Shown: piece after piece, positions 33,800 to 43,172 of the stretch | Position numbering within the stretch: the stretch's first letter is position 1 | Layout: each line of letters opens with the position of its first letter | NCBI RefSeq assembly: GCF_001486505.1 | Contig: NZ_LN909066.1 | Span: 385,795-449,794, forward strand | DNA length: 64,000 nt | From: Paenibacillus rubinfantis | GTDB taxonomy: Bacteria; Bacillota; Bacilli; Paenibacillales; Paenibacillaceae | Reading direction: 5' to 3' | Position numbers and translations under genes: made by a program | Notes under the pieces: generated by a model | Database searches by the model: none | What the model saw: only the letters and a program-made list of their open reading frames with translations | Told to the model about the DNA's origin: nothing

Positions 33800-35398
33800 C
33801 TACCCCTTACACTCCCCGGGATTCACTCCCCAGTACTTGCGGAAGACCTTGGTGAAGTAACTGACATCCCGGTAACCTACCGAACGGGCGGCGTCATAAA
33901 CCTTGCTTCCTTCCTGAAGCAAGGTTTTGGCTCGCGCCATCTTGCGTTCAAGCACATAATCCGAGAAGGCCACCCCCATCTCCTGCTTAAATAACCGGCT
34001 CAGGTAGGAGGAGTTGATATACATGCGATCCGCCACCGTATGCAGCGTCAACTCATGATCCATCTCCTCGTTCAGCAAACGGAGGACCTCCTTGACCACT
34101 TGGTGGCTGTTCGCTTTCCTCTGTTCCCTCACGTAGGCGACGATCCGTTGCACGATTCTCGTCAGAAGCGCCTGGGTTTGCGTTTGAGTGCTGAGCAAAC
34201 TCACGTTCTGGATATACTTCGCCTCGTCGCCAAGCACCTGCTTGATCGTCCATCCCCGCTTGTGAATCATTCGGGTAAACAAGCCGTGCACAAAAAGAAC
34301 CGCTTCATGGAAGTCATCTGAGGACTCCACGTCCAAAACCAGCCCGCCCCATATCCCCTGCAAAGCCGCCATCGCTATGGCCTCATCCGCGGTCTCCATT
34401 CCGATCTCCAGCTCGTTCTCCAGGTTCGGTGGAATCGTAAAGGGCCGGGCGCTCTCCCCGCCCGTTTCCCGGTACGGGATGACGAGGTCATGCCCGTACA
34501 CGACACGCTCCTGCAGGGCACGGCAAGCCTGCCGATATAACGAATCCAGGCGCTCCAACGGGCCTGCCCCCGCGCTAAGGCCGGCGCTGGCGGTCCGATG
34601 AAGCATTTCTTTGATTCGGGAAAGCAATTGCGACAAGTCCGCATTCATGCGCAGTAACGCCTCGCTCGCTTCCGCCTCAGGGCTGCTGATCACATAGACC
34701 ATCATCAGATTCATATCCGAGTTGGCAGCAATCCACCAAGTTGGAGGGGTTAGCAGTTCCTTTGCCAATAACTGCAGCGTAAACTTCTGAATCTCCGCGT
34801 TTTCTCCATCATCCGGGAAAGGATCCAATTCCACCGCCGCCACCGCGATCCGGTCCTCCTGCCGCAGCGGAACATGCAATTCTTTGCTTTTGGCCAGGAT
34901 CTCCTCCCGTCCCATCTTCCCACCAGCCCACTGAAGGAGAAACAGGTTCTGCAAATGCGGCAAATTGGACAACCACTGCTTCTCTAGGGCTGCCTGCCGC
35001 CGCCATTGCTCCAGATCCAGCTGCAGCTGGCGGCGTGCTTCCAACACAGCTTCCAAAATCTCCGCCTCACCCGCCGGCTTGAGCAAATACCGCGAAACCC
35101 CGTGTTTCAGCGCCGTCTGAGCAAATTCGAAATTGTCGTGCCCGCTTAAAATAATGATTTTCAGCAATCGGTTGAGGAATCCACGCTCTTGAAGCTCCCG
35201 CAATAACTCCAACCCGTCCATGCCCGGCATTTGCACGTCGATCAGCATGAGGTCCGGCTTTTTCCGCTCCATGAGCTTTAGGGCTTCCAAACCGTTCACT
35301 GCGGTGCCAATCATGTCGATGCCGTGCGACTCCCACATGATGTTATAGGCGAGTGCCTGGCGCAGCCGAGGCTCGTCCTCCACGATCATCAGATTCAT
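33800..35398 (-). CDS. AraC-type response regulator, YesN-like
   Basis: The 532-residue protein has a receiver domain at 1-125 with phospho-acceptor D54 in LMLIDVQMPGMDGL and the conserved K in RYLLKPAG. A long linker domain of unknown fold follows. The C-terminal double helix-turn-helix of the AraC type (about 430-530) has LTLHTVADRMYINSSYLSRL followed by FKQEMG and the signature VYDAARSVGYRDVSYFTKVF. It should activate the adjacent sugar operon when phosphorylated by the kinase behind which it is coded. The start overlaps the kinase gene's 3' end by 56 bases; GGAGGAGG precedes the ATG. Confidence 0.93.
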   Translation of the reverse strand: MNLMIVEDEPRLRQALAYNIMWESHGIDMIGTAVNGLEALKLMERKKPDLMLIDVQMPGMDGLELLRELQERGFLNRLLKIIILSGHDNFEFAQTALKHGVSRYLLKPAGEAEILEAVLEARRQLQLDLEQWRRQAALEKQWLSNLPHLQNLFLLQWAGGKMGREEILAKSKELHVPLRQEDRIAVAAVELDPFPDDGENAEIQKFTLQLLAKELLTPPTWWIAANSDMNLMMVYVISSPEAEASEALLRMNADLSQLLSRIKEMLHRTASAGLSAGAGPLERLDSLYRQACRALQERVVYGHDLVIPYRETGGESARPFTIPPNLENELEIGMETADEAIAMAALQGIWGGLVLDVESSDDFHEAVLFVHGLFTRMIHKRGWTIKQVLGDEAKYIQNVSLLSTQTQTQALLTRIVQRIVAYVREQRKANSHQVVKEVLRLLNEEMDHELTLHTVADRMYINSSYLSRLFKQEMGVAFSDYVLERKMARAKTLLQEGSKVYDAARSVGYRDVSYFTKVFRKYWGVNPGECKG

Positions 35399-37166
35399 CC
35401 CGTTCCTCCTCCTTTAATGGAATCGATAACGTCACCGCCGTTCCCTCTCCCGGAGTGCTTTGCACAGTCAGCTGTGCTTCCGATCCGTAATACAACTTCA
35501 TCCGGCTTAATACATTCCGCAGGCCAAATAAATCCTTCACTTGTTCTTCATCCTGCGAATAGGCCACGATCTTGCGGAGATCCATCCGGTCAAGCTCCTG
35601 TTGAATGTAGTGCAGCCGTTCTTCCTCCATCCCCGGTCCATTATCCTCCACGCGGATCAACACCGTTTGTTCCGGTTCAATCCAACTGGAAATGACCAGA
35701 CGACCGTCCGCTTCTTTTCCCTCCATACCATGGATGATCGCATTCTCAACGATCGGCTGAAGCAGCAGCTTAAGCAATGGAATCCGCTTGCTCTGCTCCG
35801 AGATTTGATATTCCACACGAAAATTATCCATAAAGCGAAGCTGCTGAATCCGTAAATAATAGTTCAAGTGAATGATGCTTTCTTCGATCGTAAACTCCTG
35901 CCGGCCCTTGTTTAGACTTAACCTGAAAAAGCTGGAGAGGTTCATCACCATCTCGCTGATTTCCTCTGCATCGTAATTTTTGGCCATCCAATAGATCGAA
36001 TCCAACGTGTTATATAAAAAATGCGGGTTAATCTGGGATTGCAAAAATCGCAGCTCCGTCGTCTTCAACCGCAGTTGCTGCTCATAATGGTCCTCGATCA
36101 AATGCTTCTGCACCAAGGCCATGCGATTAAAGGATTGAATCAAGAAACCAAACTCATCTTTTCGTTTCGTGCTGACATGAGTGCTGAGTTCCCCTTTGCT
36201 TAACCGTCTCATCCCTTTGGCCAATTTCAGGACAGGGGAGGCAATCCCGCTGTACACCACCCAGGAAACGATAAGTGCCAGGAGTAAGCTCAATCCGATA
36301 ATCGAAAAAGTAAACAGCCGCAATTGATCCGTCTCCAGGTACAGCTCGCTTTTGGGTTGGATTAACGTCAGCTGCCAAGTCGAATAAGAGGAATCGATCG
36401 TGACGGTCATATCCTGGTCCGGGAGATGCAGGGCCGAAGGCTTCCCGACCTCCAGCAGCACTTCCCCCCGTTCATTCGACAAAGCAATCCGGCTGTTTTC
36501 GGAGGGCAGCAGCGTTTTGATAATGTTCAATAATTTATTCTTGCTAAACGACACAACCAGTAAATTGGCTTGCCGATCGCTGTTATACAGATCCATCGCC
36601 CGCAACAGCGAGATGCTGTCGGAGTTCGTCAATTGTCCAAAGGTCACCCCGTCCGTAACCGCATAGTCGGCCTTCACGTAAGAGATGCCTGTCCCGTTAT
36701 GGCGGGCGGTCTCCACGAACCATTCCTTCTGCGCATCCCCCGCCAGTTGCTTGCCCCCGTAATGGGTAGAGATCAACATGCCCGAGGCGGTATGGTAGAC
36801 AGAAATTTGCGAGATATACCGGTTCACCGAGACCGAATTCGACAGCTGTTCCAAAATATAAGAGAAAGCCAGGATCGATTGCGGCGAGAAATCGCTGCCG
36901 TTCTCATTCAGCAGCGCATTCATGGAAGGATCGCCGGCGATCAGCGTCGAAATCTCCTCGACGTTCTGAAAGACTAAATCCAAATGATTCATCGCTGAAG
37001 ACAACGCCGTTTCGGTTCGCTGCACCGCCTGATCATAGAGGATATCCCGCGACCTCTCCACCGCAAACAAGCTGATCAAAACCAACGGGAGCAAAATAAG
37101 AATAAAATATCCGGTCAGCCGGAATTGAATATGGTGCGAAAACCGGTTGATGATCCATCGAATCAC
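35343..37166 (-). CDS. Sensor histidine kinase, YesM-like
   Basis: This membrane kinase of about 607 residues has an N-terminal transmembrane helix (TGYFILILLPLVLISLF), a large extracellular sensor region, a second helix (LFTFSIIGLSLLLALIVSWV), then HAMP. The His_kinase domain motif SQINPHFLYNTLDSIYWMAK lies near residue 380 and contains the phospho-accepting His. The ATP lid has VENAIIHGMEGKE and RVEDNGPGMEEER. I placed the start at the GTG at 37166, where GGGGGAG lies four bases upstream. It forms a two-component pair with the YesN-like gene and probably senses saccharide through the adjacent binding lipoprotein. Confidence 0.9.
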   Translation of the reverse strand: MIRWIINRFSHHIQFRLTGYFILILLPLVLISLFAVERSRDILYDQAVQRTETALSSAMNHLDLVFQNVEEISTLIAGDPSMNALLNENGSDFSPQSILAFSYILEQLSNSVSVNRYISQISVYHTASGMLISTHYGGKQLAGDAQKEWFVETARHNGTGISYVKADYAVTDGVTFGQLTNSDSISLLRAMDLYNSDRQANLLVVSFSKNKLLNIIKTLLPSENSRIALSNERGEVLLEVGKPSALHLPDQDMTVTIDSSYSTWQLTLIQPKSELYLETDQLRLFTFSIIGLSLLLALIVSWVVYSGIASPVLKLAKGMRRLSKGELSTHVSTKRKDEFGFLIQSFNRMALVQKHLIEDHYEQQLRLKTTELRFLQSQINPHFLYNTLDSIYWMAKNYDAEEISEMVMNLSSFFRLSLNKGRQEFTIEESIIHLNYYLRIQQLRFMDNFRVEYQISEQSKRIPLLKLLLQPIVENAIIHGMEGKEADGRLVISSWIEPEQTVLIRVEDNGPGMEEERLHYIQQELDRMDLRKIVAYSQDEEQVKDLFGLRNVLSRMKLYYGSEAQLTVQSTPGEGTAVTLSIPLKEEERDESDDRGGRASAAPGTRL

Positions 37167-37197
37167 CGTTCTCCCCCTTCCAAGCACGCAGCTTACC

Positions 37198-38766
37198 TTA
37201 TCTTCTGCTCTCGTACCAGCGATTCACTTCCTTCGTAATTTCACTCCCTCCTTCCGCTTTCCAACGCTCGGCATACCGGTCGAACGCTTCCAGCGGTTCA
37301 ATGCCTAAAATGATTTTGACAAAGACATCCTCCAATCGATTAAGATTATCGTTGTATTTCCCCATCGCCGGTGTCGGAATCCCGTAAAACGCGTTGGGCA
37401 TAATATGGCGCTGGATGATTTGGATATTGTTATACAAGTTAAAATCTCCCAAAGAATCGAGCCGTTGCTTAAATAATGTCTCATCGGGAACGTCCACCAA
37501 GGACTGATAAATCCCCCGGTACAAGCTCTCATCATGCAGGGCAAAATCCGTAACGATTCGATCTCCATCCCGCCGCCAAATTTCATTCTCAAAGCCTAGC
37601 TTCAGCGTCTTATAATCGCTGGCGATAAAATCCAGCAGCTGAATCACCTCTGCGGCATGGGGGGAATCGGCGGGGATAACGTTGTAGCCTCGAATGAGGT
37701 CGATGCTGTATACGCCCTTGTCTCCATGGGGCCCTATCGGATATTCCAAGGGAATCCAGCGGGCACTTGGATCCCGCTTCATGTTGGCGGCAATCGGGCC
37801 GCGCGTATCGTACCACGTGGCCGAGAAGAGCCCCACTTTCCCGTATTCGATTTTCTCGAACAAATTCGTCTGAAGGTTTAGCGGAAACTCCCGTTCCAGC
37901 AAACCTTCCTGGTACAGCCCGGCCAAGAAGCCCAGCGCCTCCCTGGTTTCCGGCAGGATATTGCCATAGACTAATCCTCCATCCCGTTCAAACCAGGTGT
38001 CCAGCTGCGTCCCGAAGGCTCCAAAGAACGGGGAGGACCGCCCAAGGTCCGCCGTAAACGTCAACCCCACGGTATCTGGCAGGCCGTTGCCGTCCGGATC
38101 GTCCCGAGTGAAGGCTCGTATGACTTCGTAGTATTCATCCAGCGTTTCCGGTGGGTCCAGGCCCAGCCGGTCCAGCCAATCTTTTCTCGCATATATCAAT
38201 TCGATACCCGTCACTTCGTTTAAGCTGGGCACGGCATAAATTTTACCGCCGTATTTCACTCTATCCCAAACTTCAGGGGGGATCTTCGCTTTCAGGTGGG
38301 GACCGTATCGGTCGATCAGATCATCTAAGGGGAGCAGCGCCCCTTGCTTGACGTAATTGTCGAACCAGACGGGTTCGTAAGCGTGCAGCAGGTCGGGGAG
38401 ATTTCCCGAGGACATAATCACATCCAGCTTCTCGTCGTAAACCTCGGTGGGAGGGGTGTTGACCTGAATGTCCAGCCCGGTCTGCTCTTCAATGTAGTTC
38501 AAATAGCGGTTGTCATTCTCGTCCATCCCTTCGGGAAAGGTCATGCCTAGATTAGAGATGACGATACTGACTTGAGGACGAGTCCGTTCGCCGGCAGGTA
38601 GCGGCTGATCGGCATAGCCGGGCAGGCTGCAGCCCGTCCCCCCCGAAGCCATCCCCAGCAGCAGTACCGAAAAAGGAAGCAGCCTCATGTTCCTGCGGAA
38701 CAGAACATCCCGGATTCTCGTTAATTTCGGAAGGCATCTGGATGTATCCGCCTTGGTTCTCGTCAT
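37198..38766 (-). CDS. Extracellular solute-binding lipoprotein linked to the two-component pair
   Basis: The product has 522 residues. The signal region has a long basic N-terminus and a lipobox SGGTGC (C46). The mature domain follows the family-1 binding-protein pattern: YLNYIEEQTGLDIQVNTPPT, SGNLPDLLHAYEPVWFDNYV, IYARKDWLDRLGLDPPETLD. DDPDGNGLPDTVGLTF is a calcium-binding-like loop common in this group. No permease genes lie in the same operon; the next genes are the kinase and regulator. A role as ligand-binding co-sensor for the kinase is therefore as likely as a role in transport. Confidence 0.88.
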   Translation of the reverse strand: MTRTKADTSRCLPKLTRIRDVLFRRNMRLLPFSVLLLGMASGGTGCSLPGYADQPLPAGERTRPQVSIVISNLGMTFPEGMDENDNRYLNYIEEQTGLDIQVNTPPTEVYDEKLDVIMSSGNLPDLLHAYEPVWFDNYVKQGALLPLDDLIDRYGPHLKAKIPPEVWDRVKYGGKIYAVPSLNEVTGIELIYARKDWLDRLGLDPPETLDEYYEVIRAFTRDDPDGNGLPDTVGLTFTADLGRSSPFFGAFGTQLDTWFERDGGLVYGNILPETREALGFLAGLYQEGLLEREFPLNLQTNLFEKIEYGKVGLFSATWYDTRGPIAANMKRDPSARWIPLEYPIGPHGDKGVYSIDLIRGYNVIPADSPHAAEVIQLLDFIASDYKTLKLGFENEIWRRDGDRIVTDFALHDESLYRGIYQSLVDVPDETLFKQRLDSLGDFNLYNNIQIIQRHIMPNAFYGIPTPAMGKYNDNLNRLEDVFVKIILGIEPLEAFDRYAERWKAEGGSEITKEVNRWYESRR

Positions 38767-38894
38767 GCGTCCCTACCACTCCCTCCAAATCTAACGGGTT
38801 GTATTAGCCGACCTGCAGAGCGGGTCTTGCTTAACCCAAATTATACCTAGCTTGATCCAGGGAGTTTGTCGAACGCTGATGGCTATGATTTTGA

Positions 38895-39134
38895 AAAAAT
38901 TTACTGTCGCCAGAAGGTCCTGTCCATTTCGGGGAACTCGCCGGAGGGGATTACATGGTGTTCAAAATCAAGCACACCGCTCAGGCCATGCAGCAAGCAT
39001 GGGCCGAGCTGGTGCCGTTGCTTCATGCCAGGGGATAGCAAATGGAGGACAAACCGATCCTGGAACGATATAGCGGTGAAATGATCGCGAACGAAGTTTG
39101 CGAAATTTGCGTGCCGATTCAAGGATTCAATTAA
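38895..39134 (+). pseudogene. GyrI-like/AraC effector-binding domain remnant with in-frame stop
   Basis: In one frame the sequence reads LSPEGPVHFGELAGGDYMVF, then KIKHTAQAMQQAWAELVPLL. A TAG at 39036-39038 interrupts it, and it then continues MEDKPILERYSGEMIANEVC followed by EICVPIQGFN. The pattern G-E-x-A-G-G-x-Y, a helix with W-x-x-L, then RPILERY and a closing CVPI, is the C-terminal half of GyrI-like effector-binding proteins (as in AraC/Rob-type regulators). There is no N-terminal half in frame, and a frameshift just upstream is likely. It is a relic, not a functional gene. Confidence 0.6.
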
Positions 39135-39164
39135 GACAGACCCACCTCAACCCGGTCGTGAAAT

Positions 39165-39656
39165 TTAGGGATGGTCGGGTTGAGGAAATAACCCCCTGCC
39201 GATCAAATTGGCCGTCACCGGCTTCTTCCCGATTTCCCGCGCCCATACGGAGAATTGACCGATATGATGGATCTCGTGGGCGATCACATGCCGCATCACT
39301 TCGCCGTAAGTGTGGGCTTCCCGTTCCCCATCGTCCGTGATGTCGATCATGATACGGTCTTCCAAAAGATCTGACCACTCATACACAAACGGGGCCACTT
39401 CCGCATGACAACGGTCAGAGAAATCCCGAATCTGACGTAAGCTGGCGAACTCTGCAAATGAAGGAATATCAACGGCTTTCCCTTGAATGCCGCCGCAGAT
39501 CCAGCCATACTCGACAGCCACGATGTGATGAAGCGTTGGAAGGATGGAGCCTAGTCCGCCAACGCGTTTTTTCATCAGTTCCTCCTCGCTCACCAACTCG
39601 CACCAGTCGAACCAATCCCGCCGTACCTGCCAGTTATACTCGAATAATTTTAACAT
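39165..39656 (-). CDS. DinB-family protein
   Basis: The product is 163 residues with the three-histidine layout of DinB/YfiT proteins: PTLHHIVAVEYGWICG (first His pair), and HVIAHEIHHIGQFSVWARE near the C-terminus with H-x-x-x-H-x-x-x-H-type spacing. The fold is a four-helix bundle that binds a divalent metal; members act in thiol transfer or have unknown stress roles. The ATG has GGAGGAGAAGGG immediately before it. A 10-base inverted repeat (CCTCAACCCG 39145-39154 with CGGGTTGAGG 39176-39185) spans its stop codon and may act as a terminator stem. Confidence 0.82.
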   Translation of the reverse strand: MLKLFEYNWQVRRDWFDWCELVSEEELMKKRVGGLGSILPTLHHIVAVEYGWICGGIQGKAVDIPSFAEFASLRQIRDFSDRCHAEVAPFVYEWSDLLEDRIMIDITDDGEREAHTYGEVMRHVIAHEIHHIGQFSVWAREIGKKPVTANLIGRGLFPQPDHP

Positions 39657-39808
39657 CCCTTCTCCTCCTTCAACTCACGAGGGGATCACCTCTAGCTTCT
39701 CATCCTTAGAATTAGACAGCCCCTGCCATTTTTCCTTTCTAGAACCCTACTCGAAGGGGAACGGTACAAGCCCTCTTTTTCGGATGATTTACGGAAGTAT
39801 TCACTTAT

Positions 39809-39825
39809 TTGTAAAGCGTTTACAA
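39809..39825 (+). promoter_or_regulatory. Operator-like dyad upstream of the secreted glycosidase-like gene
   Basis: TTGTAAA-GCG-TTTACAA has two perfect seven-base arms. It resembles a cre site but has one extra base at the centre, so a LacI-family regulator other than CcpA is possible. It lies 48 bases before the chosen start. Confidence 0.5.
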
Positions 39826-39873
39826 TGGTAAAAAATGTATCACCATTTCAAAGAAGGAAGTGAGGAGATCCTG

Positions 39874-42168
39874 ATGTTTGAGTTGTTTGCAAAGCGAAAA
39901 GTCGGATTCGTTAAGCTGTTCGCTGCCCTTTGCATCGCTTCTCTACTTCCGCTTTACCCGCTCGGCACCCTCCCAACGGTCTCAGCTGCTTCCCTCGTAA
40001 CGATCGATACCCCCGCCCACGGAGATGAAGTGGAGGTAGGAACGCTAACCGTGTCAGGTCAATACACCGAGGCGTACAACATCGTCCTGATCGTCAATGG
40101 CACGGAACAATTACCGACCCAGACGGTCAGCGAGCATGGCGAAGCCTCCGGCGTTTGGGTTGCCGAGGTGGATACCAGCCGGTATGACGGCGAAATCACG
40201 CTGCTGGCCAGAGGAACGCAAAGTACAACTCGCTATGGAGTGTCTAGTCCGCCGATTCGCATTCACGTGGATAATCCCCAAGTAACGAAACCCGTTGTTT
40301 CCATTCGCAGTCCACACGATGGAGCAGAGCTCAAAGGAAAATCGACCCCCATCCAAATTTCCGTCGACTCCAGAAATCGCATCCTGTCCGTCGAGGTCCG
40401 AATCAACGGCGGGGCCTGGCAGAAGGCCGCGAAGTCCGGAAAGCTCTATAAATATAACTGGAATACCAAAGGCCTCGGCAACAAGACCTCCAGTCTGGAA
40501 GCTAGGGCAACCGATGAGTACGGCAATATCGGCCGCAGCATGACCGTATACGCCTCAACAGGAACAGGAACCCACGAACCTATCACGCTTGAAAGACAGG
40601 ATCGGGCCATGTGGATTTGGGAGAAAGCCGCCTATAATCTGTTTCTAAACCCCGGCTCCCGAGCCGCGCTCCAAGCTTTTGCCGACGACACGGCTACCTT
40701 TGATTCCGACCCGATCACGACCTTCTATATCGGCGTGTTCCCTTATGGCGGAGTGGATATCCTTGAAGAGGCCCCCGACAAAGTGCGCGATTTTGTGAGC
40801 TGGGCGCATGACAACGGCTACCAGGTTCACGCCTGCATCGCTGGCGGCACGACGCCGCCCTACATGGGAGCGTTAGCACCTTATCATGAGTATGCCGTTC
40901 GGGAAATCGAAAAGGTTATCAACTACAATATCGCTGCTGCGCCAAATGAGCGATTTGATGGCGTCAACGTAGATATTGAACCGTACATCCTGCCAGAGTT
41001 TAATGCGGAGAAACCTTCCGTTCAACTGCAATACCTCGATGTGCTGCAAAAAATGATCGATCGCCGGAACACCGCCGGCATTGACCTGCCCTTCGGCCCG
41101 GCCATTCCCCGCTGGTTCGACAGCAGCGACGGCGCCAAGGAGATTACGTGGAACGGGCAAACCAAATGGTTATCCGAGCATGTTCAAGATCTCAGCGATT
41201 ATATCTCGATTATGGATTATCGCGACGTGGCGGACGGCGGCGTCGGCATCATCGCCCAAGCGCAAGGCGAACTGAGCTACGCTAATGCCATCGGCAAGCC
41301 AAATTCGGTGGTGGTTGGCGTGGAGACGCTGGATATCGCGAGCAGCGGCGATCCGGAAACGATCACGTTCCGCGAAGAAGGGCGCATGTATATGGAGGCC
41401 GAACTGGATAAGGTGTATGCCTCGTTCCAGGGGGATCCGGCGTTCGCCGGCATCGCCATGCATCATTACGACTCGATCCGCTGGTTGCCTTCAACCTGGG
41501 GGCCGGACGGCCACCTTTGGCGTGTGGATCCGGCGGATACGGAACCGCCTTCTGCCCTGCCCGGTCCTCCGCTGGCCAGCACAGCCGGCTTTCAGTCGGT
41601 GGAATTAAGCTACGGGCGGGCGACGGACAATTCCGACATCGAGCACTATTTGATCTATCGCGGCACGGAACCGGAATTTCCGCCGGATGAGGCCCATGTG
41701 GCTGGGAGCTCCCGAAATTTGACGTATACGGACACCGGCTTGCTCCCGAACACAACCTACTACTATAAAGTTGCGGCCATGGACATCAGCGGCAATATCG
41801 GGCCAGCCACCTCGTCGGCGGCCTCCGCCACGACGGCGACCTCTTCCACCTATGTGCGGCCGCTGATCGTCAGCGAGATGAATGTAACCTTTAACGGCAC
41901 GCGTGCCGAAGTCCGTTTGGAAATCATCGATCTGGAAACCGGCCAAGGCGTTCCAGCCGCCGTATACGGTCGATTCACGCAAAGCGGGGGCCGGTACATC
42001 GAAATGGTAACCAACGCGGACGGTATTGCCAGCGGTTCGTCCGAGGCGCTGTCCTTCCCGTCCGGCGAAGTCGGGTTCCTGCCGCAACGGATCGTGGCTC
42101 CCGGTTACTACTGGGCTTCCGCCTATGATATAAGACGGCATATTACCGCCGTTTGGCCGCAGCGCTAG
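39874..42168 (+). CDS. Secreted glycoside-hydrolase-like protein with Ig-like and FN3 domains
   Basis: This is a secreted protein of 764 residues. The signal peptide ends near TVSAAS. Two Ig-like modules of about 90 residues follow (ITLLARGTQS and WQKAAKSGKLYKYNWNT mark them). Then comes a TIM-barrel-like region with WIWEKAAYNLF and FDGVNVDIEPYILPEF near residue 370; this D-x-x-x-D-I-E pattern is like the GH18/GH-D family catalytic strand. A fibronectin-III module (SVELSYGRATDNSDIEHYLI) and a C-terminal beta domain complete it. The ATG at 39874 has GAGGAG seven bases upstream. Hydrolysis of a polysaccharide is inferred; the family is uncertain. Confidence 0.78.
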   Translation: MFELFAKRKVGFVKLFAALCIASLLPLYPLGTLPTVSAASLVTIDTPAHGDEVEVGTLTVSGQYTEAYNIVLIVNGTEQLPTQTVSEHGEASGVWVAEVDTSRYDGEITLLARGTQSTTRYGVSSPPIRIHVDNPQVTKPVVSIRSPHDGAELKGKSTPIQISVDSRNRILSVEVRINGGAWQKAAKSGKLYKYNWNTKGLGNKTSSLEARATDEYGNIGRSMTVYASTGTGTHEPITLERQDRAMWIWEKAAYNLFLNPGSRAALQAFADDTATFDSDPITTFYIGVFPYGGVDILEEAPDKVRDFVSWAHDNGYQVHACIAGGTTPPYMGALAPYHEYAVREIEKVINYNIAAAPNERFDGVNVDIEPYILPEFNAEKPSVQLQYLDVLQKMIDRRNTAGIDLPFGPAIPRWFDSSDGAKEITWNGQTKWLSEHVQDLSDYISIMDYRDVADGGVGIIAQAQGELSYANAIGKPNSVVVGVETLDIASSGDPETITFREEGRMYMEAELDKVYASFQGDPAFAGIAMHHYDSIRWLPSTWGPDGHLWRVDPADTEPPSALPGPPLASTAGFQSVELSYGRATDNSDIEHYLIYRGTEPEFPPDEAHVAGSSRNLTYTDTGLLPNTTYYYKVAAMDISGNIGPATSSAASATTATSSTYVRPLIVSEMNVTFNGTRAEVRLEIIDLETGQGVPAAVYGRFTQSGGRYIEMVTNADGIASGSSEALSFPSGEVGFLPQRIVAPGYYWASAYDIRRHITAVWPQR

Positions 42169-42188
42169 TCTCGCAGAAGCGGTCTCAT

Positions 42189-43172
42189 CTAATACAACCG
42201 ATACCGTTCAATGGCCCGGCGAAGAGATGCCGTCTCTTGCCGGGTCATGTTGTATCCGGCGAGATCATTCGCCGCCTCTTCGGGGATCACGCCGGACAAC
42301 ACGAGGCACCCAAGCATACGCAAAATATACTTATCCATTGGGCGGATAAACGTGCTTTCCGCATAGCCATCCACCCGGGCGGATAACACCATAAACTTAT
42401 CGAAATCTCCGGTCGCATACGCCTGCATTAGATCATGTTGAATGTTCGGGAACGCGGCGCCGAGTCCCACCAAAGCGCTGCGAGCCCCGCGCATCAGCGA
42501 GTATCCGAACATCCGGTCTTCCCCGGTAATCAGCATCCGCTCCGGAAAACGTTCGACCAACAAGGTCGAGACGTCCTGCAGCGTCATGGCGCTATCGAGC
42601 GTCGCCATTTTGATCCCCGCCGTTAGGTCAAGGGATAACAAGACGTTCAGCACCTCTGCGGTGTAGGCTATCCCGCCGGCCTCCTCGTACAAATAAAACA
42701 GGATAAGCGGGACCCCTAACTTCGATAACTCACAATGAAAGTCTACAATGGCTTGATCCTGTTCAACTGCCGGGAGCTCCCGGAATATCGCAGGCGGAAA
42801 GACCAGCAGCGCATCCGCTCCCCCCTGGACCGCATCGGCTGCCATGGCCAGGCTATCCTGCTTCCATCGACGGATCTTGGCTGCCCCCAGCAACCGAGGG
42901 TCCGGGAGCGCTCCTACGCCGGCCACCAGCAGCTGCGATTCTCCAAGCGCTACTCTCCATTGCTCCAGCACCGTCATTCGTTCCGAACGGTCCATATGCA
43001 AGCCTCGTCCCGTGTGCGCCCAAACGGCCACCCCGGCAATCGATTGCGCCGCAAGATATTTGGCATAAGCCTCTTGCGCTTGCCTGTGAATTTGCCCCTC
43101 CCGCGTTCGCGGCACCGGCACGGCCGGTACAAGCCCCCATTCCAAGGCTTGTCTCACCCTGTGGGTCTTCAT
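42189..43172 (-). CDS. DapA-family (dihydrodipicolinate synthase-like) aldolase, copy 2
   Basis: The 327-residue TIM-barrel protein has the Schiff-base lysine in GIKMATLDS and the preceding phosphate/carboxylate loop region VPLILFYLYEEAGGIAY. The N-terminus has LVPAVPVPRTREGQIHRQAQ, where the usual family motif TP(F/L) is changed. DapA-family members include N-acetylneuraminate lyase, KDG aldolase and KDPG-type enzymes; a 2-keto-3-deoxy sugar acid is the natural guess in a uronate operon. It is the last gene of the operon, with its start overlapping the DHOD-like gene's stop (ATGA). Confidence 0.85.
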   Translation of the reverse strand: MKTHRVRQALEWGLVPAVPVPRTREGQIHRQAQEAYAKYLAAQSIAGVAVWAHTGRGLHMDRSERMTVLEQWRVALGESQLLVAGVGALPDPRLLGAAKIRRWKQDSLAMAADAVQGGADALLVFPPAIFRELPAVEQDQAIVDFHCELSKLGVPLILFYLYEEAGGIAYTAEVLNVLLSLDLTAGIKMATLDSAMTLQDVSTLLVERFPERMLITGEDRMFGYSLMRGARSALVGLGAAFPNIQHDLMQAYATGDFDKFMVLSARVDGYAESTFIRPMDKYILRMLGCLVLSGVIPEEAANDLAGYNMTRQETASLRRAIERYRLY

